From Gillisia limnaea DSM 15749 (GTDB taxonomy: Bacteria; Bacteroidota; Bacteroidia; Flavobacteriales; Flavobacteriaceae): 64,000 nt of DNA. The notes beneath the pieces were generated by a model. It searched no databases and was not told the origin of the DNA. It worked only from the letters and a program-made list of their open reading frames with translations. Where the stretch lies: positions 2,662,572-2,726,571 of the forward strand of contig NZ_JH594606.1 of the NCBI RefSeq assembly GCF_000243235.1, in the 5' to 3' direction. Within the stretch, counting starts at the first letter, position 1. Each line of letters begins with the position of its first letter. Made by a program: the position numbers and the translations under genes. Shown here piece by piece: positions 34,970 through 44,164 of this stretch.

Positions 34970-35176
34970 TTAGTTCGTCTTTTTAGGCTCGGCACAGTCT
35001 TTAGCTTCATCAGGCAATTTTCCGCAAAAACTACAAGCTTCCCCATCCTTATTTAAAAAAGGACTTTGACTAGCACAGGTTCCTGCAAATTTCCCGTCTT
35101 TTTTCCCCCAAATCTTTATGGCAATTCCGGCGAATGCCAATGCTAATAAAACGAATGTTATAATAAATAGTTCCAT
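34970..35176 (-). CDS. Small membrane protein with CxxC, 68 aa
   Basis: One TM helix (about residues 3-20) is followed by a short tail with CASQSPFLNKDGE and CSFCGKLPDEAKDC, giving four cysteines. I recognise it as a conserved flavobacterial 'membrane or secreted protein'. The cysteine pattern suggests a metal or redox site on the tail, unproven. It is first in the operon with the glycosyltransferase and sigma factor. Confidence 0.75.
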   Translation of the reverse strand: MELFIITFVLLALAFAGIAIKIWGKKDGKFAGTCASQSPFLNKDGEACSFCGKLPDEAKDCAEPKKTN

Positions 35177-35342
35177 AATTAAATTTCTTACTGCAAAAAT
35201 AAGAATAAAAAGGAGGCTAAGGAAATGAATTGCCTTTATTGTGGCCGTTGTTTAAATTTAACTTAAATTTAATTATTAAATATGCAGTAATTAAGGATTC
35301 CTTGCTAAATTGCAACGATTAATTAACAGAAAAAACTAAATT

Positions 35343-35966
35343 ATGAAATTAAGAAATTTATTTATGATCGCTATAGTATCTGCGGTTACTTTTACATCTT
35401 GTGAAGATAAAGAGAAAAAAGCACAGGAAGAAAAAGAGCGCATGGAAATGGAACAAATGGAGGCTGAAAGAGAATCTGAAATGCAGGCTCAGGAAGAAAA
35501 AATGGAGATGGAATCTAATTCTATCGCAGCCAAAGCAATGGCAACTCCCACTTTGAGTACATTGGTAAGTGCGATGCAAAATGCTGAACTTGCGCAAATG
35601 ATGAAAGAGGATGAAGGTCCTTTTACCGTATTTGCTCCAACGAATGACGCCTTTTCTAAAGTGGATAAAACTGCTTTGGATAATTTAATGAAACCTGAGA
35701 ATAAAAAGAATTTACAAAATGTTCTTAAGTATCATGTGGTTTCAGGAAAAATTACTTCCTCTGATCTTGCTGCAGAAATCCAGGCTAATAATGGAACTTT
35801 TAAATTCTCTACTGTAGAAGGTGCAGAATTAACAGCTACAATGAGCGGAGATAAGATCGTTTTGAAAGACGGTAATGGTAAAACAGCAAATATCGTACAG
35901 GCAGATGTAGAAGCATCAAATGGTGTGGTACATGTTATTGATGCCGTTGTGATGAAAAAATCCTAA
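35343..35966 (+). CDS. Fasciclin-domain lipoprotein
   Basis: 207 aa. Lipobox FTSC (Cys20), then a Met/Glu/Lys-rich repetitive linker (about 21-60) and one fasciclin (FAS1) domain (about 65-205). The FAS1 H1/H2 blocks GPFTVFAPTNDAFSKV and ASNGVVHVIDAVV are present. FAS1 lipoproteins are thought to mediate adhesion or envelope contacts. It is monocistronic with its own terminator. Confidence 0.9.
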   Translation: MKLRNLFMIAIVSAVTFTSCEDKEKKAQEEKERMEMEQMEAERESEMQAQEEKMEMESNSIAAKAMATPTLSTLVSAMQNAELAQMMKEDEGPFTVFAPTNDAFSKVDKTALDNLMKPENKKNLQNVLKYHVVSGKITSSDLAAEIQANNGTFKFSTVEGAELTATMSGDKIVLKDGNGKTANIVQADVEASNGVVHVIDAVVMKKS

Positions 35967-35986
35967 TCACAGTATTGTAAAATTTA

Positions 35987-36013
35987 AAAATCCCGCTTTG
36001 GCGGGATTTTTTT
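35987..36013 (+). terminator. Intrinsic terminator of the fasciclin gene
   Basis: AAAATCCCGC (35987-35996) and GCGGGATTTT (36001-36010) form a 10-bp stem around TTTG, followed by further T residues. The core resembles that of the 13909-13961 palindrome. The A-rich left arm also gives a U-tract on the minus strand for murB. Confidence 0.85.
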
Positions 36014-36027
36014 ATGATCTTTTTTAT

Positions 36028-37041
36028 CTAAAATATATTTACTTCCGGTTCAAGGTCTATGTTAAATTGTTTCTTGATTTTTTCCTGGACCATTTTTGCA
36101 AGTAAAAGAATTTCCTTTCCGCTGGCATTTCCATAATTTACCAATACCAATGCCTGATTCTTATGAACACCTGCATCGCCTTCTCTATATCCTTTTAAAC
36201 CGGCTTTATCTATGAGCCATCCCGCAGGAATTTTAGCCTCATTTCGCGAAATTTCATAAGAAGGAATCTCTGGGTAATCTAACTTTATTAGTTCCAACTC
36301 GGTTTTGGTGATTACCGGATTTTTAAAAAAACTTCCGCTATTTCCAAGAACCCGTGGATCTGGTAGTTTCTGTTGTCTAATTTTTATTACAGCTTTTGAC
36401 ACATCTTGAATCGTTGGATCGCTAATTCCAGAACATCTTAATGATTCATCAATCGCTCCATAATTCGTTTGGATTACGTGGTTCTTTTTCTTTAGCTTAA
36501 AAGTAACTCCGGTAATAATGTATTTGCCTTTCACCTTATTCTTGAAAATAGAATTCCGGTATCCAAACTCGCATTCTTCTGCAGAAAAACTTATTGATTC
36601 CAGAGTTTGTAGGTCAATGGCATCACAGGATACAAAAGTATCCTTGAGTTCAACGCCGTACGCACCAATATTTTGAATTGGGGCAGTACCAATATTTCCT
36701 GGGATTAAAGATAAATTCTCAAGGCCGCCCCAGTTATTTTCCAGGGTCCATAACACAAACTGATGCCAGTTTTCTCCTGCAAGTGCTTCGACAAAAACAC
36801 TGTTTTTTGTTTTTCTAACGACTCTTTTGCCCAGAATATTAATATGCATTACAATCGCGTCGATATCTTTTGTAAGAAGCATATTGCTACCGCCACCTAG
36901 AATAAACAAATCCCCGGAATAATTCTGTTTTAAAACCTGCCTAAGTTCATCGATAGTGTTTATTGATATAAACTGTTTAGCGTTCACATCAATCCCAAAG
37001 GTGTTATAGGATTTTAAAGAAGTATTCCGGGAAATATTCAT
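36028..37041 (-). CDS. murB: UDP-N-acetylmuramate dehydrogenase
   Basis: 337 aa, type I MurB length. FAD-binding residues lie in LFILGGGSNMLL. The GYRNSIFK block, the proton-donor Ser in GNSGSFFKNP and the terminal Glu in DLEPEVNIF are all visible. It completes UDP-MurNAc synthesis for peptidoglycan in the cytoplasm. Its ATG shares one base with the stop of the upstream aminotransferase (TAATG), so the two are translated together. Confidence 0.95.
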   Translation of the reverse strand: MNISRNTSLKSYNTFGIDVNAKQFISINTIDELRQVLKQNYSGDLFILGGGSNMLLTKDIDAIVMHINILGKRVVRKTKNSVFVEALAGENWHQFVLWTLENNWGGLENLSLIPGNIGTAPIQNIGAYGVELKDTFVSCDAIDLQTLESISFSAEECEFGYRNSIFKNKVKGKYIITGVTFKLKKKNHVIQTNYGAIDESLRCSGISDPTIQDVSKAVIKIRQQKLPDPRVLGNSGSFFKNPVITKTELELIKLDYPEIPSYEISRNEAKIPAGWLIDKAGLKGYREGDAGVHKNQALVLVNYGNASGKEILLLAKMVQEKIKKQFNIDLEPEVNIF

Positions 37042-38231
37042 TATTTGTTGTATTCTTTTAAAGCCACCTTAAGAATGTTAATCGCCTTTTTTAAATTTTC
37101 CTGTTTAAGTACATACGCAATTCTTACCTGGTTCATTCCGGTGTTTGGGGTAGAATAAAATCCTGCAGCAGGTGCTACCATGACCGTTTCATTATCCAGT
37201 TGAAAGTCTTCAAGCAGCCACTTGGCAAATTTATCGGCATTATCTATCGGTAATTCAGCGATACAATAAAATGCTCCTTTAGGAACTGCTACTTTAACCC
37301 CTTCTATTTGTTTAAGTCCTTCGATTAGAAGGTTTCTTCTGGAGGTATATTCTTCTATTACATCGTCAAAATAACTTTGAGGAGTTTCTAAGGCGGCTTC
37401 ACTTGCAATTTGCTCAAAAGTTGGAGGGCTTAATCGTGCCTGTGCAAATTTCATTACCGCAGCTATTACCTCTTTGTTTTTTGAAACCAGGCAACCTATT
37501 CTTGCTCCACACATGCTATAGCGTTTTGATACGGAATCTATCATGATCGCATGATCCTTCAATTGGGTAAGACTCATGATGGAAAAATGTTGAGCTCCAT
37601 CATAGGCAAATTCACGATATACCTCGTCTGCGACTATAAAAATGTCATGTTTTAAAGCGAGATCTGCAAGTTGTTTTATCTCTTCTTTAGTATAAAGATA
37701 TCCTGTTGGATTTCCGGGATTACAAATTAAAATCGCCTTGGTTCTTGGGGTGATTAATTTTTCGAATTCTGAAATGGGAGGAAGTGCAAAATCGGTTTCG
37801 ATCTTAGATTCAACCGGGACAATTTTAACCCCGGAAGCAGTGGCAAATCCATTATAATTTGCGTAAAATGGTTCAGGGATAATAATTTCATCCCCAGCAT
37901 CAGCGATACTGCTCATAGCAAATAATAAAGCTTCAGATCCCCCGGTAGTAATAATGATTTCTTCCCCGGTTACCGGAATGTCATTTTTTTGGTAATATCC
38001 GGCTAGTTTGGCCCTATAGCCTTCAAAACCGGCAGAGTGACTGTATGATAAAACTTCTATGTTGTGATTTCTTACAGCATCCAGTGCAACATCAGGGGTT
38101 TTAATATCGGGCTGGCCAATATTTAAAAGGTATATTTTGCGACCTTTTTTTATCGCTGCTTCTGCAAATGGTACTAATTTTCTTATTGGTGATTCCGGCA
38201 TGGAAATCCCTTTAACTGAAATTTTGGGCAT
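37041..38231 (-). CDS. Class I/II PLP-dependent aminotransferase
   Basis: 396 aa fold-type I aminotransferase, AspC/AAT-like. The PLP lysine is in IDSVSKRYSMCGARIG; NPGNPTG and the final Arg in NQVRIAYV are typical substrate and cofactor sites. It probably transaminates aspartate or another amino acid. It is coupled to murB through a TAATG overlap. The upstream minus-strand TAATTTTG at 38273-38266 is an exact -7 match. Confidence 0.9.
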   Translation of the reverse strand: MPKISVKGISMPESPIRKLVPFAEAAIKKGRKIYLLNIGQPDIKTPDVALDAVRNHNIEVLSYSHSAGFEGYRAKLAGYYQKNDIPVTGEEIIITTGGSEALLFAMSSIADAGDEIIIPEPFYANYNGFATASGVKIVPVESKIETDFALPPISEFEKLITPRTKAILICNPGNPTGYLYTKEEIKQLADLALKHDIFIVADEVYREFAYDGAQHFSIMSLTQLKDHAIMIDSVSKRYSMCGARIGCLVSKNKEVIAAVMKFAQARLSPPTFEQIASEAALETPQSYFDDVIEEYTSRRNLLIEGLKQIEGVKVAVPKGAFYCIAELPIDNADKFAKWLLEDFQLDNETVMVAPAAGFYSTPNTGMNQVRIAYVLKQENLKKAINILKVALKEYNK

Positions 38232-38265
38232 AACTTATTTAATTTTTTTTCTCTGTGCAAAAATG

Positions 38266-38273
38266 CAAAATTA
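38266..38273 (-). promoter_or_regulatory. -7 box of aminotransferase-murB
   Basis: The minus strand reads TAATTTTG, an exact TAnnTTTG, 34 bases before the ATG at 38231. Confidence 0.45.
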
Positions 38274-38511
38274 AATGCAAATTACCTGTCATCTTAGGGG
38301 CATTTATATTTCGAGCTTTTTGTGTTTTAAAACAAAATTTGAAACGCCAGTTTTTCTATTATGGTTATTTCACTGTCTGTATATTCTTCTATAATGAATA
38401 GAGTAAAACTTTTATTTGTACTTTAAGATCAGCAAGGTTGACTTTTAGAGGAAATGCAAATAGAGGAAGAAATTTGTGAATCTTTTCTTAATTTACCATA
38501 AAGAATATTTC
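38274..38511. other. Intergenic stretch, nothing recognised
   Basis: This lies between the aminotransferase promoter and the DUF1573 terminator (the full gap is 38232-38547). It is AT-rich, with no open frame or stem of note. Confidence 0.5.
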
Positions 38512-38536
38512 AAAAAAAACTCCCGAATTTCGGGAG
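38512..38536 (-). terminator. Intrinsic terminator of the DUF1573 gene
   Basis: Minus strand: CTCCCGAA and TTCGGGAG (38536-38529 with 38527-38520) around one base, followed by TTTTTTTT. Confidence 0.85.
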
Positions 38537-38547
38537 CTTAAAAATTT

Positions 38548-38940
38548 TTATGATTTTTCATCCGGGTCCAGAACCTTGCCTTTTATTTTAATCGCCTTCG
38601 GATTTTCATCGGCATTGGAATAAATGGTTATTGTTCTCCTAATAGGCCCAACAATAGTGGTGTTGTATTTTACTTCAATTTTACCAGATTGCCCTGGAGC
38701 AACCGCGGTTTTTGTCCAGGATGGTGTTGTACATCCACAACTTGAATACACATTTTCAATGACAAGTGGAGCAGTACCGGAATTCGTGAATTCAAAAACC
38801 CGAAGTCCGTTAGCGCCTTTTTCAATTTCTCCGTAATCTATCACTTCAGATTTAAACTGAAATTTCGGGGTGTTTTGGGCGGTTATCGTGGATAATCCAC
38901 CTAAAACTACTATTAATATGGTTAAGATTGTTTTCATCAT
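38548..38940 (-). CDS. DUF1573 exported protein
   Basis: 130 aa with a signal peptide (MMKTILTILIVVLGGLSTITAQ). One Ig-like DUF1573 domain follows. The hallmark is SSCGCTTPSWTK with the CGC cysteine pair, then YNTTIVGPIRRTITIYSN. These are periplasmic or surface proteins of unknown function, very common in Bacteroidota. It diverges from valS; both promoters fit the consensus. Confidence 0.87.
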   Translation of the reverse strand: MMKTILTILIVVLGGLSTITAQNTPKFQFKSEVIDYGEIEKGANGLRVFEFTNSGTAPLVIENVYSSCGCTTPSWTKTAVAPGQSGKIEVKYNTTIVGPIRRTITIYSNADENPKAIKIKGKVLDPDEKS

Positions 38941-38959
38941 TTTTAAAATTAAATGTTTG

Positions 38960-38991
38960 TAAAGGTAAGGTCTTTATAGCCAAACTCAAAA
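38960..38991 (-). promoter_or_regulatory. Promoter of the DUF1573 gene
   Basis: Minus strand: TTTTG (38991-38987), a 19-base spacer and TACCTTTA (38967-38960). This is one of the best full promoter matches in the window. Confidence 0.55.
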
Positions 38992-39034
38992 GTATTAACT
39001 AAAACTACTTCTTTTATAATCCTCAACTTATAAG

Positions 39035-39042
39035 TACTTTTG
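39035..39042 (+). promoter_or_regulatory. -7 box of valS
   Basis: TACTTTTG is an exact TAnnTTTG. It ends 27 bases before the ATG at 39070 and overlaps the in-frame TTG at 39040, ruling that out as start codon. Confidence 0.5.
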
Positions 39043-39069
39043 CACATATTTTCAAATATTAGACCAATT

Positions 39070-41700
39070 ATGTCCTTATCCCAAAAATACGATACACAGC
39101 AGATAGAAGAAAAATGGTACAACTACTGGTTGGAACAAGGCTATTTTCATTCTGAGGTAGATGAAAGGACTCCCTATACTATTGTAATACCTCCTCCTAA
39201 TGTGACAGGAGTACTGCATATGGGGCATATGTTAAATAATACAATTCAGGATGTACTCATCCGTAGAGCAAGGCTAAAGGGATTTAACGCCTGTTGGGTG
39301 CCTGGTACTGATCATGCCTCTATTGCCACCGAGGCAAAAGTTGTTGCAAAATTAAAAGCTGAAGGAATTGATAAAAATGACCTTTCACGAGAGGAGTTTT
39401 TGTCTCATGCCTGGGACTGGACTCATAAGCACGGTGGGATTATCCTGGAACAACTAAAAAAGCTTGGAGCTTCCTGTGATTGGGAACGTACCAAGTTTAC
39501 TATGGATAAGGATATGTCTGCATCTGTGATAAAGGTGTTTGTGAATTTGTACGAAAAAGGTTTAATATATCGTGGTTACCGAATGGTTAATTGGGATCCT
39601 GAAGCTAAAACAACCTTGTCTGACGAAGAGGTGATCTATCAGGAAAAACAAGGAAATTTATATTACCTAACCTATAAAATTGAAAATAGCGATGAAACAG
39701 TAACCATTGCTACTACAAGGCCCGAGACCATTTTGGGAGATACCGCAATTTGCATAAATCCCAATGATGAGCGATTTTTTCATTTAAAGGGAAAAAATGC
39801 AATTGTGCCCATTGTGAACAGACCTGTTCCAATAATTGAAGATGACTATGTGGATATGGAGTTTGGAACCGGATGCTTAAAAGTTACTCCGGCGCATGAT
39901 GAAAATGATAAGGCAATTGGAGAGCGTCACAATTTGGAGGTGATAGACATTTTTAATGACGATGCTAGCCTTAATTCCTTCGGAATGCATTACCAGGGAA
40001 TGGATAGATTTGAGGCTAGAAAGGCGATAGTAAAAGAACTTGAAGATTTGGGGATTCTTATCAAAACAGAGACTCACATCAATAAAATTGGAACCAGTGA
40101 GCGTACAGGTGCGGTAATAGAGCCTAAACTAAGCGATCAATGGTTCTTAAAAATGAAAGATCTTGCAAAACCGGCTTTGGATGCGGTTTTGGATAAAGAG
40201 GTGAATCTGGTTCCGGATAAATTCGTGAACACCTATAAACACTGGATGGAAAATGTTCGGGATTGGAATATTTCCAGACAATTATTATGGGGTCATCAAA
40301 TTCCTGCTTTCTTTTACGGAGAAGCTAAGGAGGATTTTGTTGTTGCCGAAACTATTGAAGCGGCTTTGGAGAAAGCGATCGCTAAATCTGGAAATAAAGA
40401 TCTTCAACTTAAAGATATTAGACAGGATTCAGATGCTTTGGATACCTGGTTTTCTTCATGGTTATGGCCCATAAGCGTTTTCAATGGGATTATGGAACCG
40501 GATAATAAAGAGATCAATTATTATTATCCCACCAATGACTTGGTTACCGCTCCCGAAATTTTATTCTTTTGGGTTGCAAGAATGATCATTGCCGGGTTTG
40601 AGTTTAGAGGGAAAAAACCATTTACAAATGTTTATCTAACGGGGATTGTACGGGATAAACAACGCCGAAAAATGTCCAAATCTCTGGGTAATTCACCAGA
40701 TCCTATTTTGTTGATCAATCAATATGGAGCAGATGGAGTACGGGTTGGTATGTTGTTGAGTTCACCCGCAGGAAACGATTTGATGTTTGAAGAGGATCTT
40801 TGTAAGCAGGGGAGTGCATTTGTAAATAAGATATGGAACTCTTTTAAACTGATAAAGAGTTGGGAAATTGATGCTTCAAAGAAACAAAATCTTGCTTCAA
40901 AAATCGCCATAGACTGGTATAAGTCAAAATTTCAAAAGGTGCTGCTGGAGATAGAGGATCATTATTCCAAATACCGAATGAGTGATGCTTTAATGTCCAC
41001 GTATAAGCTTATTTGGGACGATTACTGCTCCTGGTTACTGGAGATGGTAAAGCCATCTTTTGGGGATTCCATGGATCAGAAAACTTATAACGAAATCATT
41101 TCTATTTTAGAGGATAATTTGAAAATAGTACACCCTTTTCTTCCTTTTATTTCTGAAGAGATCTGGCAACAATTAAAACCAAGAACTTCTGAAGAGGCTT
41201 TAATAATATCAAAATGGCCGGAACCTGGAAAAATTGATTCGGTTATAATCAATGATTTCAATAGTGCCTCTGAAGTTATTTCCGGGATTAGGAACATCAG
41301 AAAAGACAAGAATATTTCTTTTAAAGATGCTATTAAGCTGGATATTCTTAATACTGAAAAAATTTCGGAAACCTTTAATCCGGTTATTGTAAAACTTGGA
41401 AATATTTCTGAATTGAATTATGTAGAAAAGCAGGTGGAAGGAACCCTTTCATTCAGGGTAAGATCCAATGAGTATTTTATTCCTATCGAAGGGGCCATCG
41501 ATATTGACGCAGAAAGAACTAAACTTCAGGAAGAATTAAAATATACTCAGGGATTTTTAAAATCTGTAGAAAAGAAATTGTCAAATGAGCGTTTTGTAAG
41601 TAACGCACCTGAAGAGGTTGTTGCTATTGAAAAGGCGAAACAGGCAGATGCAGAAGCTAAAATTGAGGTTTTAAAATCCAGCCTGTCAACTTTAAAATAG
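39070..41700 (+). CDS. valS: Valyl-tRNA synthetase
   Basis: 876 aa. The start at 39070 is chosen because the in-frame TTG 30 bases earlier overlaps the promoter. Class I signatures are visible: HMGH in [14 protein letters not shown] near the N-terminus and KMSKS in [10 protein letters not shown]. The CP1 editing domain has [12 protein letters not shown], and a C-terminal coiled-coil arm ends the protein. It charges tRNA-Val in the cytoplasm. The hairpin at 41716-41754 probably ends transcription. Confidence 0.96.
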   Translation: MSLSQKYDTQQIEEKWYNYWLEQGYFHSEVDERTPYTIVIPPPNVTGVLHMGHMLNNTIQDVLIRRARLKGFNACWVPGTDHASIATEAKVVAKLKAEGIDKNDLSREEFLSHAWDWTHKHGGIILEQLKKLGASCDWERTKFTMDKDMSASVIKVFVNLYEKGLIYRGYRMVNWDPEAKTTLSDEEVIYQEKQGNLYYLTYKIENSDETVTIATTRPETILGDTAICINPNDERFFHLKGKNAIVPIVNRPVPIIEDDYVDMEFGTGCLKVTPAHDENDKAIGERHNLEVIDIFNDDASLNSFGMHYQGMDRFEARKAIVKELEDLGILIKTETHINKIGTSERTGAVIEPKLSDQWFLKMKDLAKPALDAVLDKEVNLVPDKFVNTYKHWMENVRDWNISRQLLWGHQIPAFFYGEAKEDFVVAETIEAALEKAIAKSGNKDLQLKDIRQDSDALDTWFSSWLWPISVFNGIMEPDNKEINYYYPTNDLVTAPEILFFWVARMIIAGFEFRGKKPFTNVYLTGIVRDKQRRKMSKSLGNSPDPILLINQYGADGVRVGMLLSSPAGNDLMFEEDLCKQGSAFVNKIWNSFKLIKSWEIDASKKQNLASKIAIDWYKSKFQKVLLEIEDHYSKYRMSDALMSTYKLIWDDYCSWLLEMVKPSFGDSMDQKTYNEIISILEDNLKIVHPFLPFISEEIWQQLKPRTSEEALIISKWPEPGKIDSVIINDFNSASEVISGIRNIRKDKNISFKDAIKLDILNTEKISETFNPVIVKLGNISELNYVEKQVEGTLSFRVRSNEYFIPIEGAIDIDAERTKLQEELKYTQGFLKSVEKKLSNERFVSNAPEEVVAIEKAKQADAEAKIEVLKSSLSTLK

Positions 41701-41715
41701 GCAGTGGAAATAAAT

Positions 41716-41754
41716 ACATATTGGATTGGTTTTAGACTTTTCCAATATGTTTTT
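41716..41754 (+). terminator. Terminator of valS overlapping the end of acbP
   Basis: ACATATTGGA (41716-41725) and TCCAATATGT (41741-41750) form a perfect 10-bp stem, followed by TTTT. The right arm lies inside the last codons of the convergent acbP. Confidence 0.5.
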
Positions 41755-41998
41755 CTACCATTTCTACATATTTCTTCTTCGCTTCTTCCTGACTAACACT
41801 TTTTACTTGTAATAAGGCATTTGCCTTAAATCCATTACGAATATCCTCCTCATTTCCCGGATTGTAAAAACCATCATGGTGTGTGGCACGTTTATAAAAG
41901 GCATAGAAACGCAACATGACATCTGGCGGAAATTTCAGGCCGGTATTGGATGCCATTTCGTAGGCTTTAAGGAATTTTTGATCAGATATTTCTGCCAT
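41732..41998 (-). CDS. Acyl-CoA-binding protein
   Basis: 88 aa, the full length of a single-domain ACBP: four helices, with FLKAYEMAS, PPDVMLRFYAFYKRAT and the C-terminal KKKYVEMVEKH carrying the acyl-CoA-binding Tyr/Lys. It binds medium and long-chain acyl-CoA in the cytosol. It is last in the LUD-cdsA-psd-acbP operon, which fits a role in phospholipid supply. Stand-alone ACBP is found in only some bacteria. Confidence 0.92.
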   Translation of the reverse strand: MAEISDQKFLKAYEMASNTGLKFPPDVMLRFYAFYKRATHHDGFYNPGNEEDIRNGFKANALLQVKSVSQEEAKKKYVEMVEKHIGKV

Positions 41999-42001
41999 AT
42001 C

Positions 42002-42658
42002 TTAATTTTCGGCATTGGCAATTACACTAACGCCACCTTTTACTTTGTCATTTAGTTTGACATTAACCTTAGTATGTAAGGGAAGAAAAACATCCACCCG
42101 GGAACCAAATTTTATAAATCCACTATCAGTACCCTGCACAATTTCCTGTCCTTCTTCTGCATAATTTACAATACGCTTGGCAAGGGCACCTGCAATTTGT
42201 CTATATAAAACTTCTCCGGCAATTTTGTTCTTTATTACTACTGTAGTTCGTTCATTTTCCTCGCTGGATTTTGGATGCCAGGCTACCAAAAATTTTCCAG
42301 GATGATACTTGCTTAATTTTATAATTCCACCTACCGGATAACGCGTAACGTGCACATTGATAGGAGACATGAAAATAGAAATTTGTAGGCGTTTGTCCTT
42401 GAAATATTCCTTTTCATAAACCTCCTCAATCACTACCACCTTCCCATCTACCGGAGAAACTATATTTAGGTCATTTATCTGGGTTGCACGTCCCGGATTT
42501 CTAAAAAACTGGAGGATAAGCAACAGTATCAATACGCTTATTGCGAAAACAGAAAATTTTATCCAATAGATATTAATGGATAAATAGGATATCACATTTA
42601 ATGCTGCCAGGAGCAAAACTGTGATTAATATAATTTTATAACCTTCTTTATGAAACAT
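42002..42658 (-). CDS. psd: Phosphatidylserine decarboxylase family protein
   Basis: 218 aa, the short archaeal/Bacteroidota-type Psd. Two N-terminal hydrophobic segments (about 8-45) are followed by the catalytic domain. The self-cleavage site G185-S186 lies in FIKFGSRVDVF, where Ser becomes the pyruvoyl cofactor. It makes phosphatidylethanolamine at the inner membrane. It overlaps cdsA by 11 bases, so the two consecutive phospholipid steps are coupled; pssA is not nearby. Confidence 0.93.
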   Translation of the reverse strand: MFHKEGYKIILITVLLLAALNVISYLSINIYWIKFSVFAISVLILLLILQFFRNPGRATQINDLNIVSPVDGKVVVIEEVYEKEYFKDKRLQISIFMSPINVHVTRYPVGGIIKLSKYHPGKFLVAWHPKSSEENERTTVVIKNKIAGEVLYRQIAGALAKRIVNYAEEGQEIVQGTDSGFIKFGSRVDVFLPLHTKVNVKLNDKVKGGVSVIANAEN

Positions 42659-43451
42659 GATTTATTATTAATAAGTATGCATAAACAAATGGACTTGAAA
42701 ATATGATGCTATCCAGCCTGTCATAGAGACCTCCGTGACCAGGCATCAGGTTTCCACTATCTTTTACTCCTGCCTGTCTTTTGAATTTGGATTGGATTAA
42801 ATCTCCCAGTGTTCCAAAAATACTCAATATTATGGCTAATCCCAACCAAAAAGAAAATTCGCGGTAGTGGGTGAAATAGAATATAAAATAACCACCTATA
42901 ATACTAAATACAAGTCCGCCAATAAAACCTTCAATGGTTTTATTTGGAGAAATGCGCTCATAGAGTTTGTTTCGGCCAAAATTCTTTCCTGTAATATAGG
43001 CAAAAGTATCATTGATCCAGATAAGTACAAAGATCCCAACTATTAGTTCCTGATTGAAATTTCCGTTATAAGTTGGAATAAGGGTTAAAAAAACGATTGA
43101 GGAAATAAGGTAAAAAATAAGGATTATATACTTCTTTTTTTCAAATACGGGAATGGTACGAATAAATAGTAGATCCTTTATGAGGAAAAGGTTAACAAAG
43201 ATCGTGATACACAATAATAAAATAGTGGCATTACTGTCAAATTTTATGTAACTGAATAATAGGAAGAAGATAATATGAACCCCATATAAGGCATAGCTCT
43301 TTAAGCGTAATAGTTTCTCAAGTTCCAATAGACAAATGAAGCCAAGAAGAAAAAAAAGCGAAATAAAGATAAATTCAGATGAAATTATAGAAACTACCAA
43401 AATGGAAATGTACAATAATCCAGATATTGCTCTTATAATAGATTCCTTCAT
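42648..43451 (-). CDS. cdsA: Phosphatidate cytidylyltransferase
   Basis: 267 aa with about eight TM helices. The family signature near the C-terminus is GTLGDLIQSKFKRQAGVKD followed by GHGGLYDRLDS, which carries the metal-binding aspartates. It makes CDP-diacylglycerol from phosphatidate and CTP, the precursor for all phospholipids. It starts 3 bases after the LUD gene stop and overlaps psd. Confidence 0.94.
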   Translation of the reverse strand: MKESIIRAISGLLYISILVVSIISSEFIFISLFFLLGFICLLELEKLLRLKSYALYGVHIIFFLLFSYIKFDSNATILLLCITIFVNLFLIKDLLFIRTIPVFEKKKYIILIFYLISSIVFLTLIPTYNGNFNQELIVGIFVLIWINDTFAYITGKNFGRNKLYERISPNKTIEGFIGGLVFSIIGGYFIFYFTHYREFSFWLGLAIILSIFGTLGDLIQSKFKRQAGVKDSGNLMPGHGGLYDRLDSIIFSSPFVYAYLLIINHVS

Positions 43452-43454
43452 GTT

Positions 43455-44066
43455 TTATAGATCTTCCCTAAGCAGCAAATATAGGTTTTTTGTGCTACTG
43501 CCATAGCTCATAAAATCACCCTCCTTTTGGGTCTCAAAACTTTTAATAGTTGTAATGTTGGAAGGGATACGCTGCTTGTTATTGGATTTAATGCCTCTTA
43601 AGCCTTCTCCAATAGTGTCAACCAACTGGCTGGTGGATGCAAGAATGATAAAGTTATCGGGTAATTCGTTGAATTTTTTTTCTTTTATCTGGTTAGAAGA
43701 AATTAAGATAGAACCATCATTGGCAATAAGATATTCACAGGTAGAAAGAAAAAAAGAGGAACTGCCACTTTTTGTAAATTCCAAATTGAACGTATCAAAT
43801 TTGCTTTTCAAATTTTCATCAAAACAGCAACAGGAAGTTTCGTACCAATCATTTTCTAATAAAATATTGTCAAAAGCCTCCAAAACCTCCTTATCATTTT
43901 CACAATATAAAAACTTACCACCGTTGTTTTTGAAATTCAACATGAATCGTTCGTCTGTGGGAAGCTTTAAATCTGGCATATACTTGCCCCGGTCGGCCTT
44001 TTCGGGCATATCCTGACCTTTGTCTGATTTAGATTTAGGGTTTAAAAAATTTCTAAATAGACTCAT
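43455..44066 (-). CDS. LUD domain protein (LutC/YkgG-like)
   Basis: 203 aa. The LUD-type core has GEGLRGIKSNNKQRIPSNIT and IILASTSQLVDTIG. In lactate-utilisation operons this domain belongs to LutC, beside the Fe-S protein LutB; neither LutA nor LutB is here. A run of cysteines (TSCCCFDEN, about residues 78-86) is notable. It is first in an operon with cdsA (3-base gap), so a role tied to lipid synthesis is possible, but that is inference from position. Confidence 0.8.
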   Translation of the reverse strand: MSLFRNFLNPKSKSDKGQDMPEKADRGKYMPDLKLPTDERFMLNFKNNGGKFLYCENDKEVLEAFDNILLENDWYETSCCCFDENLKSKFDTFNLEFTKSGSSSFFLSTCEYLIANDGSILISSNQIKEKKFNELPDNFIILASTSQLVDTIGEGLRGIKSNNKQRIPSNITTIKSFETQKEGDFMSYGSSTKNLYLLLREDL

Positions 44067-44100
44067 AGTGAAAAATAGGGTTATTATGGCGCCTTTAAAC

Positions 44101-44108
44101 CAAAGGTA
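44101..44108 (-). promoter_or_regulatory. -7 box of LUD-cdsA-psd-acbP
   Basis: Minus strand TACCTTTG, an exact TAnnTTTG, 34 bases before the LUD ATG. Its upstream region is the ftsH terminator hairpin. Confidence 0.5.
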
Positions 44109-44149
44109 AAAAAATCTTAATTTAACGCTACATTAAATTAAGATTTTTT
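44109..44149 (-). terminator. AT-rich terminator of rsfS-ftsH
   Basis: Bases 44109-44125 and 44133-44149 are a perfect 17-bp inverted repeat (AAAAAATCTTAATTTAA) with a 7-base loop, lying 15 bases past the ftsH stop. The T-rich arm ends in TTTTTT. Confidence 0.75.
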
Positions 44150-44164
44150 ATAAGAGTTTATGAT

